This document shows, one piece after another, positions 1-9,088 of a DNA stretch of 64,000 nucleotides. The first letter of the stretch is position 1. The number at the start of each line of letters is the position of its first letter. The translations under genes were made by a program, and so were the position numbers. The DNA is from Brasilonema angustatum HA4187-MV1 (GTDB taxonomy: Bacteria > Cyanobacteriota > Cyanobacteriia > Cyanobacteriales > Nostocaceae): assembly GCA_019359695.1 (NCBI GenBank), contig JAHHGV010000029.1, positions 52,964-116,963 on the forward strand. Direction: 5' to 3'. The notes beneath the pieces were generated by a model, which was not told the origin of the DNA, did not search any database, and worked only from the letters and a program-made list of their open reading frames with translations.

Positions 1-412
1 GTGGCAGTAAAACTGCGAGTGCGACTTGCAATCTTGGTGGTAACTGTAACTTCTCTTTAATTGCCCATACTGCCGCTAACGTTTTGTACACTCCTCGCTC
101 GTACTTTAGTTCTTCTAACCCTGCGTTTGCGTAATACCTATCTTTTGCTAAATACCCGACCACTTGGACAACTGGAGTTTTAGGCAGGTGTATCCAGGCT
201 CGATTTTCTGGCTCTGTCCAACCCAGTGAATTTTTTCCGTAATTCTTTATCGACTCTACTGGTACAGTAGCTACCTCCGGCTCCATAACCAGTGATTTCA
301 CCTCTCCATCAGTATTTTCATAAATGACTTTTGTCGCACTTCCCCCAAAATCTAGTGCTGCTGTAATTAATGGTCTTTTAATTTTCTGAGCTTTTTGAGT
401 AACTTTACTCAT
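1..412 (-). CDS. ParM/StbA-like actin-family plasmid segregation ATPase (partial, C-terminus beyond the left edge)
   Basis: The minus-strand frame opens with ATG at 412-410 and stays open to base 1, giving about 137 residues. Near the N-terminus it has an actin-fold phosphate-1 motif (residues 20-28, ALDFGGSAT, followed by KVIY), as in ParM/StbA and Alp-type actin homologues. These polymerise to push plasmid copies apart before division. Only the first subdomain is visible, so the family subtype and the DNA-binding partner (ParR-like) cannot be named. A relaxase gene diverges from it on the other side of a 500-bp spacer, which fits a plasmid backbone. An Hsp70-like or other actin-fold ATPase is possible but less likely given the context. 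Confidence 0.72.
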   Translation of the reverse strand, partial: MSKVTQKAQKIKRPLITAALDFGGSATKVIYENTDGEVKSLVMEPEVATVPVESIKNYGKNSLGWTEPENRAWIHLPKTPVVQVVGYLAKDRYYANAGLEELKYERGVYKTLAAVWAIKEKLQLPPRLQVALAVLLP

Positions 413-938
413 GACTTTTTCAAGACAATATACATCAGATCAAGATTTAACAAGCTAACCTAAGCCTATTGATAAGTTGACTTTAGTGGTTTCCTTGCTT
501 ACTTTTGGCTTGTGATGGCTTACGGAACATTGATTCAATAAAAAAATGCTAATCGTCCTTGTAAAATCCATCTACAGCCTTTTTCACTTTATCTTTGTCC
601 CCACTACCCTTGTCTCATACTCTTAGTCAGAATTACTTCTAACTCAAACTTTTGGTAGATTAGTTGAATAATTGTCATTACCTGTAACTTCTACTGCAAA
701 TATTTTTTCGTGTAGTTCGTTGGTTTAATGAGGAACTCACTCCGCAATTTTTCCCCTGAAGGGTCGGCTGATGCCTAAAAATTGCTGCGTTCGCCCACAG
801 GGAACTGGCTTGGGAAATGCCAGGAAACAATAACACTTGTATGATTAATAAAACTTATAACACTAACAATTATCTAACTAGACGAGCGCTATCTGTCGCT
901 AGATTGAAAATAGCGGTAGTCCCCATGCAGAGGTGTAG
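413..938. promoter_or_regulatory. Divergent intergenic region with candidate oriT
   Basis: No gene is seen in this 526-bp spacer between the ParM-like gene and the relaxase. Bases about 870-925 contain two nested imperfect inverted repeats (TCTAACTAG against CTAGATTGA, and CGCTAT against ATAGCG) just upstream of the relaxase start. A second pair (CAATTTTT against AAAAATTG) lies at about 747-784. MobV relaxases usually nick at a hairpin-bearing oriT immediately upstream of their own gene, so this is the most likely position. That is inference from position and symmetry; no known nic consensus was recognised. Confidence 0.3.
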
Positions 939-2711
939 ATGGCTTACGCAGTTTGTAGAATTGAAAAAATTAAGAGTTGGGCACAACTAGGCAGTAGTGC
1001 TCTGCACAGCACCAGAGAGCGAGAAACACCGAACGCCAATCCCTCAGTAAATAACATTCGACTGATTGACAGTGCTGGTGAAAAAGACCTTTTGGCACTT
1101 TTCAAAGAAAGAATTGGTAACCAAAAGATTCGCTCCAATGCAGTTTTGGGAGTAGAAATGCTATTGAGCGCTAGTGCAGAATACTTCCGTCCAGACAATC
1201 CAACCGCCGCTGGAGTATATGAGCAAAAGCGTTTGGAAGACTTCACAACCGCTGCCACCCAATGGTTACTAGCACAGCATAAAAACCTTGTAGTCAGAGC
1301 AGAGTTGCACTTAGATGAAGCGACTCCACACATCCACGCTTATATCGTGCCACTGGACAAGAAGGGTAAACTTAACTATCGGGCGCTGTATGGTGGCAGC
1401 AAAACCAGATTATCAGAACTCCAAACTAGCTTTGCTGCTGCTGTTCAACATTTGGGCATAGAACGAGGTATCAAAGGCAGTAAGGCTACTCATACAGATA
1501 TTCAAGATTATTACACTGATGTCAACCGCGACTCCCTCAATCTCAACTTGGAACAAACTCTGCCCATACCAAAAACCCAAGAGCCAGTACAATTATATCG
1601 GGAACGGGTAAAGGAAACTTTACAACCCCAGCTTGACATCATCAACCATCAGTTAAGCGATCGCCAATGGGCAATTAGAGCTTATCAGCAGATGGAGCAA
1701 AAGGCTCTTGCTTCCGAACAAGAAAGACAGAAGCAAGAGCAGCGCGTGCAAAATCTAGAATGGTCACAACAGTTGTGGAAAGCAGAAGTTAACCTGCTGC
1801 GAGACTTGCCTTTAGAAGATGTGGCTTACCATCTAGGACTCTATCTAGATGATAAAGGCAAACACAGGTGGAAAGGTCATGGTCACATCATCAACATCAA
1901 AGGTTCTAAATTCTACGACTTTGCAGGTGAAGAACGTGGAGGCGGTGGTGCCATTGATTTGGTAATGCACGTACTAGACTCCAACTTTCGACAAGCTGTA
2001 GCTTGGCTATACGACCAATTTGGGGAATCAGGAATGCAAAGAGCTGTTACTCATCATGCTCGCACTCAAGCGCAAGAGATTGCACAAAAAGAACCGACAC
2101 CCCGGTTCGTTCCACCACAAGCAGATGAAAGTCGATGGCTTGCTGTACAGCAATACCTAACAGTAACACGGAAACTACCACTCAATTTGGTTAATACTCT
2201 GCACTCATTAGGATTAATTTATGCCGACAACAGACAAAATGCCACATTCATAATGCGCTCTCTCAAGGGTGAAGTAACAGGTGCGTTTCTACGTGGAACT
2301 TATGACCAGGATAACTCCTTTATTGGATTTGCCAGAGGTACTAAGCGTACGAAAGGTTGGTTTCACTTGACTATAGGTGGAAATGTTAGTGACTCAATTG
2401 GAAAAGCAGTGCTGGTTAAGTCTCCTATAGATGCACTATCCTTAGCAGTGTTAGACCAGTCAAAATCAGAAAGAACGCTGTACCTAGCAGCGGATAGCCC
2501 CCGCTGTCTACCTGTGGGATTTTTGAGTAAAATTCCAAGAGTAATTGCTGCTTACGATAACGACGCTGCTGGCAACGACACTTCTGTTGCAATCAAAGAA
2601 ATTTTACCCCACACAACTAGACTCAAACCAAAAGCTAAAGATTGGAATGAACAGTTAACTCAGCATGGGTTTTATAATAGAAAACTGCAACACGATCAAG
2701 CCGAACCCTGA
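939..2711 (+). CDS. MobV-family relaxase fused to a primase-like (DUF3991/Toprim) C-terminus
   Basis: The protein has 590 residues. The N-terminal 200 match the Mob/Pre (MobV) relaxase fold, with an early conserved AYAVCRIEKI segment and the metal-binding block at residues 124-140 (HLDEATPHIHAYIVPLD), which supplies the His ligands. It would nick and covalently hold one strand at oriT during mobilisation. Residues about 230-280 look coiled-coil and rich in Gln/Glu. Residues about 290-370 resemble the DUF3991/CHC2-like module of primases (YHLGLYLDDKGKHRWKGHGH, then FYDFAGEERGGGGAIDLV). Residues about 485-575 form a Toprim-like domain (AADSPR, then IAAYDNDAAGND). The fusion suggests that strand transfer and lagging-strand priming are combined. 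It faces away from the ParM-like gene and is probably monocistronic. The relaxase assignment is firm; the primase activity is inferred from domain resemblance. Confidence 0.85.
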   Translation: MAYAVCRIEKIKSWAQLGSSALHSTRERETPNANPSVNNIRLIDSAGEKDLLALFKERIGNQKIRSNAVLGVEMLLSASAEYFRPDNPTAAGVYEQKRLEDFTTAATQWLLAQHKNLVVRAELHLDEATPHIHAYIVPLDKKGKLNYRALYGGSKTRLSELQTSFAAAVQHLGIERGIKGSKATHTDIQDYYTDVNRDSLNLNLEQTLPIPKTQEPVQLYRERVKETLQPQLDIINHQLSDRQWAIRAYQQMEQKALASEQERQKQEQRVQNLEWSQQLWKAEVNLLRDLPLEDVAYHLGLYLDDKGKHRWKGHGHIINIKGSKFYDFAGEERGGGGAIDLVMHVLDSNFRQAVAWLYDQFGESGMQRAVTHHARTQAQEIAQKEPTPRFVPPQADESRWLAVQQYLTVTRKLPLNLVNTLHSLGLIYADNRQNATFIMRSLKGEVTGAFLRGTYDQDNSFIGFARGTKRTKGWFHLTIGGNVSDSIGKAVLVKSPIDALSLAVLDQSKSERTLYLAADSPRCLPVGFLSKIPRVIAAYDNDAAGNDTSVAIKEILPHTTRLKPKAKDWNEQLTQHGFYNRKLQHDQAEP

Positions 2712-3476
2712 CAGAAACACTCTCTCTTGAAAGAAAAATAATGTAGCTTATGAGCGCATATTTTTAGCTTGTGCGGTTTTCTACGGAGATGTGCCAGATA
2801 TGAAAATAGAAATATCAAACATAATAAACAACAATTATTATCACTTCTTAAATTATTTGTCTGAAGTATTTTATAAAATTTGAGATGAATGAAGTTTTGT
2901 ATTTAGTATAGAAAAATTCTCTTAAAAGCTTTATGCTGAAAAAAAATGCATTCCGAAAAATGATTTGCTGCGCAAATCAAATGCAACATTTTAAGGGATG
3001 CATATCTACCGCAAGTTAAGCAACACCAAATAGTAATGTGCAGTAATTCTAATAACTGTAACTCAAAAAAATTATAACGATTACACCTTAAATTCAAACA
3101 CACACTAAATAGTTTTGAGTGCAGCGTGAATTACTCAAATTATTAAGCAACACGTGCTCCGACAAAAACACCAGAGTGCAGAAATCCTAAAGACAGGATA
3201 GCATTTCTTCATTCACAGTTGTCAAATATTAGTAGAATCCGATAAACCAGAATCTTGTTTTTAGCCAGTTAATAAACTTTGTGTTGCACAGCAAGGAAGC
3301 GGTTGTTGCCGATTTTTAATACAGGCAAGCTAATGCAAACGACTACCGCGCACCAGGATGCAAATACATTCAAATTATCAATGATGGACTTCTGTTTGAT
3401 GGAGGGCGCGTTTCCTTGCATCGCCTTTGAATACGGCTCTTTGAATACGGCTTTTATCTCAACGTGCATACAGACT
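2712..3476. other. AT-rich intergenic region
   Basis: No convincing gene is present. There is a small palindrome at about 2962-2978 (GATTTG-CTGC-GCAAATC). The 3279-3476 stretch is open in the frame of the following gene, but its translation is rich in Cys, Thr and Phe and does not look like protein, so it is treated here as upstream sequence. Confidence 0.4.
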
Positions 3477-4286
3477 ATGACACAAATATTTCCGCAAAAT
3501 ATAAATGAAACTGAAATACCAAAAGCTTTACTAACCCGCTGGAAGTGGAAGCACTTCTCTTGTGCTGCTTACCAACTTCCAAACGGAGAGTTTGTGATGA
3601 GCGATCGCCAAATGGCATTACCAATGAGACGAACAAGAAAAAAAGCAAAAGATTTTCTCCAATTACACCAGTTACCCAGTACTCGCATCCAAGTACTCAA
3701 TCGACAGGTAATTGTTGCATATCCGCTGCCGAGTGTTGCGGCTTATTGGCAATATCTTGTGGAATACAATTTGATTCCACCCAACCTTTACTATTCAATC
3801 AATTGGCAAGAGCTGATTGCATCTATAACAGACACAAGTTTACTCCGTCTGAAAATTGATGCAAAACCAACCAAAACAGCGTCGTCAACCTGGTTTCCAC
3901 CGAGCAATCCAATAGCTACCCCTGTAGTTTTCAAGCTTGAGAACAAGGTATTCCTAGAAGTGCTTGCGCTCCCAAACTCAGAGTACCGCATTAGCATTGA
4001 ATCAGGACTAAGTTTGATTGGACTACCCATCAATTGGTTGTTGCAACTTCCTTTGTCTCCAAGAAAACGGAAAAAGCTAGAGAAACAAGGTTTTTGTGGA
4101 GCAACTAAACAGTGCGAAATTCAAACACAAGAAGGAGTACAAATGGTAGACACCCTCAGCATAAAAGATTGGCTGATTATCTGGGAGTTTTTCGCTTGTC
4201 GTGGTAATAGCAAAGCTGCTGCTATTTTAAGAGCCTGTGCTGAAGAAAATATTCCAACTCGTGTGGAAAGGATGAAAGTGGCTTGA
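3477..4286 (+). CDS. Hypothetical plasmid protein
   Basis: The protein has about 269 residues from the ATG at 3477. The frame is open back to an ATG at 3279, which would add 66 poorly protein-like residues. Neither start has a clear ribosome-binding site. No domain was recognised. The middle contains a very basic segment (SPRKRKKLEKQGFCG) after a hydrophobic stretch, and the C-terminal 50 residues (DWLIIWEFFACRGNSKAAAI) look helical and could form a helix-turn-helix or packing domain. There is no signal peptide. A DNA-binding role would fit the basic patch and plasmid context, but nothing shows it directly. Confidence 0.5.
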   Translation: MTQIFPQNINETEIPKALLTRWKWKHFSCAAYQLPNGEFVMSDRQMALPMRRTRKKAKDFLQLHQLPSTRIQVLNRQVIVAYPLPSVAAYWQYLVEYNLIPPNLYYSINWQELIASITDTSLLRLKIDAKPTKTASSTWFPPSNPIATPVVFKLENKVFLEVLALPNSEYRISIESGLSLIGLPINWLLQLPLSPRKRKKLEKQGFCGATKQCEIQTQEGVQMVDTLSIKDWLIIWEFFACRGNSKAAAILRACAEENIPTRVERMKVA

Positions 4287-4651
4287 GTAGTGCAACTGAA
4301 CTTTTAGATATTTGCAATACTCTTAGGTAGGCAATTTACGCGAAGAGCGCACTGTTACTGTGGGGAAGGAGTGAAGCAATTCAATTTTCTCCTCAAAACA
4401 GTACGCTCTAGCTACCTTTAAAAGATAAGATTGTTTTGGATGGGATGAAAGTGATACACACGGAGGTATGCCAATTATGGCTAGAAAATCCAAATAATTT
4501 GGTGATTTACTAAAGTCGAAAAGCTATCAACTACTTAAGGCTACTTACATAGTCTTGTTCCGATGCGGTTAATGGTCGGTCTAATGCCTGAAATTCATAG
4601 TATTGATATTCACTCACGACACTCTTTCCATTCTCTGTGATAAGAAAGCAT

Positions 4652-4892
4652 ATTCAGTAGATCACAAACTTTTGGAAACTGACGTAGTAGTGAGGGTAAG
4701 AGCCATTATGAATTAGAGGGAAAACAGCGTTCGTTTCAGGCGTTAAGCGTAGCTCTGCCGTAGGCAATCGCTTTACTGGTAACTAACGGTATCGCCCGAA
4801 ACCCCAATGAATCCGTTCTTTTCTGCTATGTGGGTGTTTTGTTGAAATGTCCATGTGACAAGGGTTCTAAAAAACTTTGTGATCTACTGATA
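4652..4892. mobile_element. MITE-like element with about 22-bp terminal inverted repeats
   Basis: The left end at 4652-4673 (CAGTAGATCACAAACTTTT core) is repeated in inverted orientation at 4871-4892 (AAAACTTTGTGATCTACTGA), with one mismatch over about 18 bp. The 240-bp body has no coding potential, so it would be a non-autonomous element or a strongly deleted IS. It carries a very small dispersed repeat at 4741-4771. The rest of the 4287-4911 spacer has nothing else recognisable. Confidence 0.42.
4741..4771. repeat. Very small dispersed repeat (SDR type) inside a HIP1 site
   Basis: This 31-bp sequence is identical, in inverse orientation, to 38894-38924. In both places a 24-nt core sits inside GCGAT|CGC, i.e. 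it interrupts a HIP1 octamer. The copy at 38894 interrupts a transposase gene, which shows the core is an insertion. It corresponds in kind to the very small mobile repeats described from Nostoc genomes. Confidence 0.6.
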
Positions 4893-4911
4893 TTGCCACA
4901 AATCATATTTC

Positions 4912-5328
4912 TTACGGCTGTAGCACAGGATTGATTTTTAATTCCAACAAACACTCTTCAAGCGACAACCCTTGTAAAATCTCCCACCATTGTTCTGTAT
5001 GCCTCATGTAAGCAACATTAAAACAATCTCTTCCTACATATTCCAATCGAGCGAATCTTGATTCAAATGAAGGAGAAATGGCTCTAGGACTGGGACAATT
5101 AAAAATAGAACAGAAGTAAAAATAATTGCGATACCACTTGCCAAAGATATCTACTCGATAATTCCAATCATTATCTGTAGGTGGAGATTCGATATATTTC
5201 GGCTTGAATTCAGTTTCAATTAACTCATTACATTTTTGCAAAACGAATTGCTTCTCATCTTCTGGAACTTGGGGCTTTGGCTTTTTAGTTGTAGAAGGAA
5301 GCCAGATTTTTTTGGCTTTTTTGGCCAT
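4912..5328 (-). CDS. Conserved cyanobacterial hypothetical protein
   Basis: The protein has 138 residues. The ATG at 5328-5326 is preferred over the upstream ATG at 5355 because a GAGGTG ribosome-binding site lies just before it and the protein then begins MAKKAKKIWLPS, a normal basic start. The N-terminus is Lys/Pro-rich. The body has aromatic-rich conserved-looking blocks (KWYRNYFYFC, RFARLEYVGRDCFNVAYMRH) and ends with a short acidic/Leu helix (GLSLEECLLEL). The central block loosely resembles DUF3024-like small proteins, but this is not certain. No membrane segment or catalytic motif is seen. It is transcribed away from rarA with no partner, and its function is unknown. Confidence 0.62.
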   Translation of the reverse strand: MAKKAKKIWLPSTTKKPKPQVPEDEKQFVLQKCNELIETEFKPKYIESPPTDNDWNYRVDIFGKWYRNYFYFCSIFNCPSPRAISPSFESRFARLEYVGRDCFNVAYMRHTEQWWEILQGLSLEECLLELKINPVLQP

Positions 5329-5485
5329 GAGATTCACCTCATCGAAGATTATCAAAAGTTATTTTAGTTTTTGTTATTCGTTCACCTTACCATCAATTAA
5401 TATTTCTATAGGAGCTAAAAGCAGCAATGCAATGACAAGGTAACGATCTGGTTGCCACACGAACTGCTCAGAATGCATTCATATT

Positions 5486-7183
5486 ATGGACTTATTTGAC
5501 CACCACTACCAACAACAAATACTAACAGAAGCCCCCCTGGCTGCGAGAATGCGTCCCCGCACCTTAGATGAATTTGTAGGACAAGATCACATCATTGCAC
5601 CAGGACGCTTACTCCGTCGTGCCATTGCTGCTGACCAATTATCCTCATTAATCTTCTTTGGTCCCCCTGGCACAGGTAAAACAACCTTAGCTCGCATTAT
5701 TGCCAATACGACTGTTGCACATTTTATCGCTATCAATGCTGTTCTTGCAGGTGTCAAAGATATTCGAGATGCCATCTCTACAGCAACTGAGAAACGAAAA
5801 TACCACAATCAGCGCACGATTTTGTTTGTAGATGAAGTACACCGCTTCAACAAATCTCAACAGGATGCTCTGTTACCTTGGGTGGAAAATGGTACAGTGA
5901 TTTTGATTGGTGCTACCACTGAAAATCCTTACTTCGAGGTCAACAAAGCTTTAGTGAGTCGTTCGCGGATTTTTCAACTCAAACCACTTGAGGAAAAAGA
6001 CTTACGCCAGATTGTTACCCAGACACTGACAGACACCGAACGCGGTTATGGTCAATTGGCTGTGCAAATAGAACCAGACGCACTGGAACACCTGGTTAAT
6101 GTTGCAAATGGAGATGCGCGATCGCTCCTCAATGCCTTAGAGTTAGCTGTAGAAACTACACCACCAGATGCAGCTGGAGTCATCCACATCACTTTAAATG
6201 TAGCTGAAGAATCCATCCAACAAAGAGCAGTTCTCTATGACAAAGAAGGTGATGCTCACTTTGACACCATCAGTGCATATATCAAAAGTATACGTGGTTC
6301 TGACCCTGATGCTGCTCTGTACTGGCTGGCACGTATGCTTTATGCTGGAGAAGACCCACGCTTTATTCTGCGCCGCCTGTTAATTCAAGCAAGTGAAGAT
6401 ATTGGACTAGCAGACCCCCAGGCTGTAGTAGTAATTAATGCCTGCGCTCAAGCCTTTGACCGCGTAGGAATGCCGGAGGGACGGTATCATCTTGCTCAAG
6501 CGACTCTTTATTTAGCTAATGCTCCTAAATCTAACAGTGTTATGGGTTTCTTTGATGCCTTAGCTACAGTTGAACGGGAGTTCCAAGCAGATATTCCCAA
6601 TCATCTCAAAGATGCCAACCGAGATAAACAAGGCTTTGGACACGGCGCAGGCTACTTGTATCCCCACGCCTACCGGGATCATTGGGTAGAGCAGCAATAT
6701 TTACCCAAAAGTTTGCAGGGACAGGTATTTTACCAGCCCTCAGAGATGGGCAAAGAAGCAGAAATTAAAACGGCTGTGGCTCGTCGCCGCGAAGCACAAC
6801 TCGCAGCTGCAGTGGAAGGACTAGAAGTTGCTGCCCAAGAAATGCTAACTTACGGCGAAACCAATCAAAGTACAGACGGATGGTTACAAAGAACCTTGGG
6901 ACAAGTAGGGCAGCATCTTGCTTTATTACGCGATACAGTATTTCACATTGCTGCACCAGCGCGTCATCATATAATTTTGGATTTGAATGCAGCAAGCGGT
7001 TTATTAACTTGGGAAGCAGTGCGTCGAGTCCCTGAAGGAAGTGTTTATGCTTGCGTGCATAACCAAGCTGACGCCCAAGCTTTGGCACAACAAGCTATAG
7101 TGCTTCCTGAACTGGTACGTCCAATTATTCTGAACACTTCTTTAAGCGAATTACCCAATTGTTTAGCAAATCTGACAGAATAA
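5486..7183 (+). CDS. rarA: RarA/MgsA-type AAA+ recombination factor, N-terminal 565 aa of a RarA-methyltransferase fusion cut by an in-frame TAA
   Basis: RarA (WRNIP1/Mgs1 family) is a DNA-dependent AAA+ ATPase acting at stalled forks. It has Walker A GPPGTGKT (residues 59-66), Walker B ILFVDEVHR (112-120), sensor 1 GATTENP, and the RarA-specific C-terminal helical domain (GSDPDAALYWLARML, then HLAQATLYLANAPKSN). After residue about 450 a second domain begins with a methyltransferase-like glycine loop (IILDLNAASGLLTWEA), as in cyanobacterial fusion proteins. The frame meets TAA at 7181-7183 but continues in the same frame with family-like sequence to 7711, so the intact gene would encode about 741 residues. 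The ATPase part is complete and could still function. The start MDLFDHHYQQQ is typical of the family. Such a gene is usually chromosomal, so its presence beside plasmid genes is unusual. Confidence 0.8.
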   Translation: MDLFDHHYQQQILTEAPLAARMRPRTLDEFVGQDHIIAPGRLLRRAIAADQLSSLIFFGPPGTGKTTLARIIANTTVAHFIAINAVLAGVKDIRDAISTATEKRKYHNQRTILFVDEVHRFNKSQQDALLPWVENGTVILIGATTENPYFEVNKALVSRSRIFQLKPLEEKDLRQIVTQTLTDTERGYGQLAVQIEPDALEHLVNVANGDARSLLNALELAVETTPPDAAGVIHITLNVAEESIQQRAVLYDKEGDAHFDTISAYIKSIRGSDPDAALYWLARMLYAGEDPRFILRRLLIQASEDIGLADPQAVVVINACAQAFDRVGMPEGRYHLAQATLYLANAPKSNSVMGFFDALATVEREFQADIPNHLKDANRDKQGFGHGAGYLYPHAYRDHWVEQQYLPKSLQGQVFYQPSEMGKEAEIKTAVARRREAQLAAAVEGLEVAAQEMLTYGETNQSTDGWLQRTLGQVGQHLALLRDTVFHIAAPARHHIILDLNAASGLLTWEAVRRVPEGSVYACVHNQADAQALAQQAIVLPELVRPIILNTSLSELPNCLANLTE

Positions 7184-7711
7184 GTAAAGTTTGACCGGAT
7201 GATTGGACGCAATGTCTTAATGAAAGAAGTAGATAAATCTAGCCTTGTTCAAGCCTTAGTTAAATGGCTAAATCAGGATGGAATGATTGTGTTGGCAGAA
7301 ACTGTCTCTCGCCACAGTCAAAGACTTTATGATTTACTTAATCGAGCTTGGGTTAAACCAAATCTATATGAAAAGTTAGTCGCAGCAGAGGAAGCAATTT
7401 ACTCTGTTGCTTCCGACTCTATGGTTAATTGGGATGTTGAGGATTTGAGGACAGCTTTTGAGAAAGCAGGTTTAGCGGTGGAGATAACACAGGAGCGAAC
7501 TCAAACTCAAATGTACATCACATCCAACTTACTAAATCGCTGGTTTACAACTTCGGAGACGACTGTTCGCCCCAGTTATGCTACTTGGTTAGCCAAGAAT
7601 TTGAAACAAGAGGAAGTGGAAACTGTCAAAAATTTATTTCATCGTTACTTACTTAATCAAACTGTCAATTGGAACAACACAATTGCTATTGTGAAAGGGA
7701 ATTTAGTCTAA
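7184..7711 (+). pseudogene. Remainder of the RarA-methyltransferase fusion downstream of a nonsense codon
   Basis: The sequence reads in frame with the preceding gene immediately after the TAA at 7181-7183 (VKFDRMIGRN, then VLAETVSRHSQRLYDLL). An internal ATG at 7199 could give a separate 170-residue product. The block matches the C-terminal part expected for the methyltransferase-like domain: a motif-IV-like strand, VLAET, WDVEDLR, and a terminal segment NQTVNWNNTIAIV. The stop probably replaced a sense codon such as CAA. Whether the piece is translated separately is unknown. Confidence 0.68.
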
Positions 7712-7724
7712 CAATTAGAGGAGT

Positions 7725-8096
7725 ATGACAAACTGGAGTGTACAGCAAACGCACTTTGTGTAAGATGATATCCCTACTCGCTTAAGGAGTTTAGCAACTC
7801 ATCTTGCCAGAATTCAGTCATTTTCTATTGATTCAACACATTATAATTTAGTCATCAACGTTATTAGAGAAAGTCACTATTTTCTTGAATGGACAGCCCC
7901 AGAAATGGATATTGACACCGCAGGAGAATTGGTGAATTTAGGGCGCACTTTATCTAGATGGAAATTTAACTGGGACAAAATCTGGTCTGATGCTATCACA
8001 AGAATGAATGTTGCTCAAATTGCCGGTGCTTGGTCAGAACGGGTACAAACTATGTCCGGAAAATATCCTCCCCAATCAAGTAAGGGTCAAGCGTGA
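7725..8096 (+). pseudogene. Small conserved hypothetical gene with an in-frame TAA at codon 13
   Basis: An ATG at 7725 follows a good ribosome-binding site (AGAGGAG). The frame reads MTNWSVQQTHFV, then TAA (7761-7763), then a coherent protein (DDIPTRLRSLATHLARIQSF to the stop at 8096), about 123 residues in all. Restarts are possible at the ATG at 7905 (63 residues). The soluble, helical product with IRESHYFLEWTAP and LGRTLSRWK blocks looks like a small cyanobacterial protein of unknown function. Like the gene before it, it has one TAA in an otherwise intact frame. Confidence 0.5.
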
Positions 8097-8160
8097 GGCG
8101 TATTTTAGAGTAAAAATTGAATAAGCGTCATCCAACTTTTGAGCGTTGCTCTCCGTAAGT

Positions 8161-8604
8161 TCACAGCCAAGATTCAACAGACAATGCTCTAACTTGTTGA
8201 ATTCGGTTAAAGTCGCTATCAGCCGAGACAACCGTTAGATTGTGTTGCACAGCAATAGCAGCAATCCAGAGGTCATTCTCATCGAATCCTAAATCAGTAA
8301 TTTTGGTTTTTCTCCGCTTACTTTTCTCTCGTGGACCAAACTGATTAAACAAAGCTGCTTTAAGTTTTCCGTATGTTTCTGCTGTAACTTCATCAATTCT
8401 GTAAACATATAAACCTTGAAGAAAACGCCTCACCAAAGCTAAGTTGCTTGAACTACGTTGTGAGCGCTCTGCCATGTCAATCAATTCTCCTTGGACAACA
8501 ACACAAGTTGTCACTAAAGCATTTTCAGCTTCAGCAAGGCGACGTAAAATGTTCTCATCTGTTTGGATTGCACGACTACAATGATTTGTGTCCAATAAAT
8601 ACAT
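8161..8604 (-). CDS. PIN-domain ribonuclease toxin (VapC family)
   Basis: The protein has 147 residues and is a complete PIN domain. The acidic catalytic set is visible: D5 in MYLLDTNH, E40 in VVQGELID, D111 in ENDLWIAA, and D129/D131 in SADSDF. These would bind Mg/Mn for RNA cleavage, usually of tRNA or rRNA. The start codon overlaps the antitoxin stop (TAATG at 8604), so translation is coupled. A basic insertion (REKSKRRKTK, residues 92-101) between beta strands is common in the cyanobacterial subgroup. It probably serves plasmid maintenance. Confidence 0.87.
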   Translation of the reverse strand: MYLLDTNHCSRAIQTDENILRRLAEAENALVTTCVVVQGELIDMAERSQRSSSNLALVRRFLQGLYVYRIDEVTAETYGKLKAALFNQFGPREKSKRRKTKITDLGFDENDLWIAAIAVQHNLTVVSADSDFNRIQQVRALSVESWL

Positions 8605-8903
8605 TATTCAAAATGGTTATCATAGTTAAATTTGGCTTTGCCACGAGTTTCATAAACTACCTGGAGACATTCTTCCAAGTCATCTCCTTCCCAGCTACCA
8701 ACAGTCTTCAAATGTTCCAAAAGCGAGCGACCTGTTGACTGCACTGTTGTTTGCTGTTCAGGTGCAGGGGTTTCTGTTACATCCACTACTGGCTGCGATT
8801 CACGCTGTTTAGTTTTGATAAACTGTAAGAAATCAAGTGTTTGTGCTAAGAGCGATTCTGGAGCGGATTCAATTTCTCGAAAAAGTTGTTCTTTAATAGT
8901 CAT
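8604..8903 (-). CDS. Antitoxin of the VapBC-type pair (DUF2281-like)
   Basis: The protein has 99 residues. The N-terminal 35 (EQLFREIESAPESLLAQTLD) resemble small DUF2281-type antitoxins. A Pro/Gln/Thr linker follows, then the C-terminal WEGDDLEECLQVVYETRGK segment, which is the usual toxin-wrapping tail of this subgroup. It lies directly upstream of the PIN toxin with a one-base overlap. The pair is probably autoregulated from the AT-rich region 8904-9088, where no clear operator was recognised. The assignment rests on gene order and tail resemblance. Confidence 0.72.
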   Translation of the reverse strand: MTIKEQLFREIESAPESLLAQTLDFLQFIKTKQRESQPVVDVTETPAPEQQTTVQSTGRSLLEHLKTVGSWEGDDLEECLQVVYETRGKAKFNYDNHFE

Positions 8904-9088
8904 TGTTTTTGTTAAGCTAACACTTTTTTAATAAAAATATATTTTTATATATTACTGTTTTTACTTTAACTTATCCAGAAAAATAGAAAATCACTCTAAT
9001 TTCTGGGACGACACTTGTACTAATTAAGATAAAAGAGATTTGAAACGAAAATTAAAATTATATGACATATTTTTTGATATAATAGTGT

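Noticed and set aside
3279..3476. N-terminal 66-residue extension of the gene at 3477
   Set aside because: Composition is unlike protein and no ribosome-binding site supports the upstream ATG, though it cannot be excluded.
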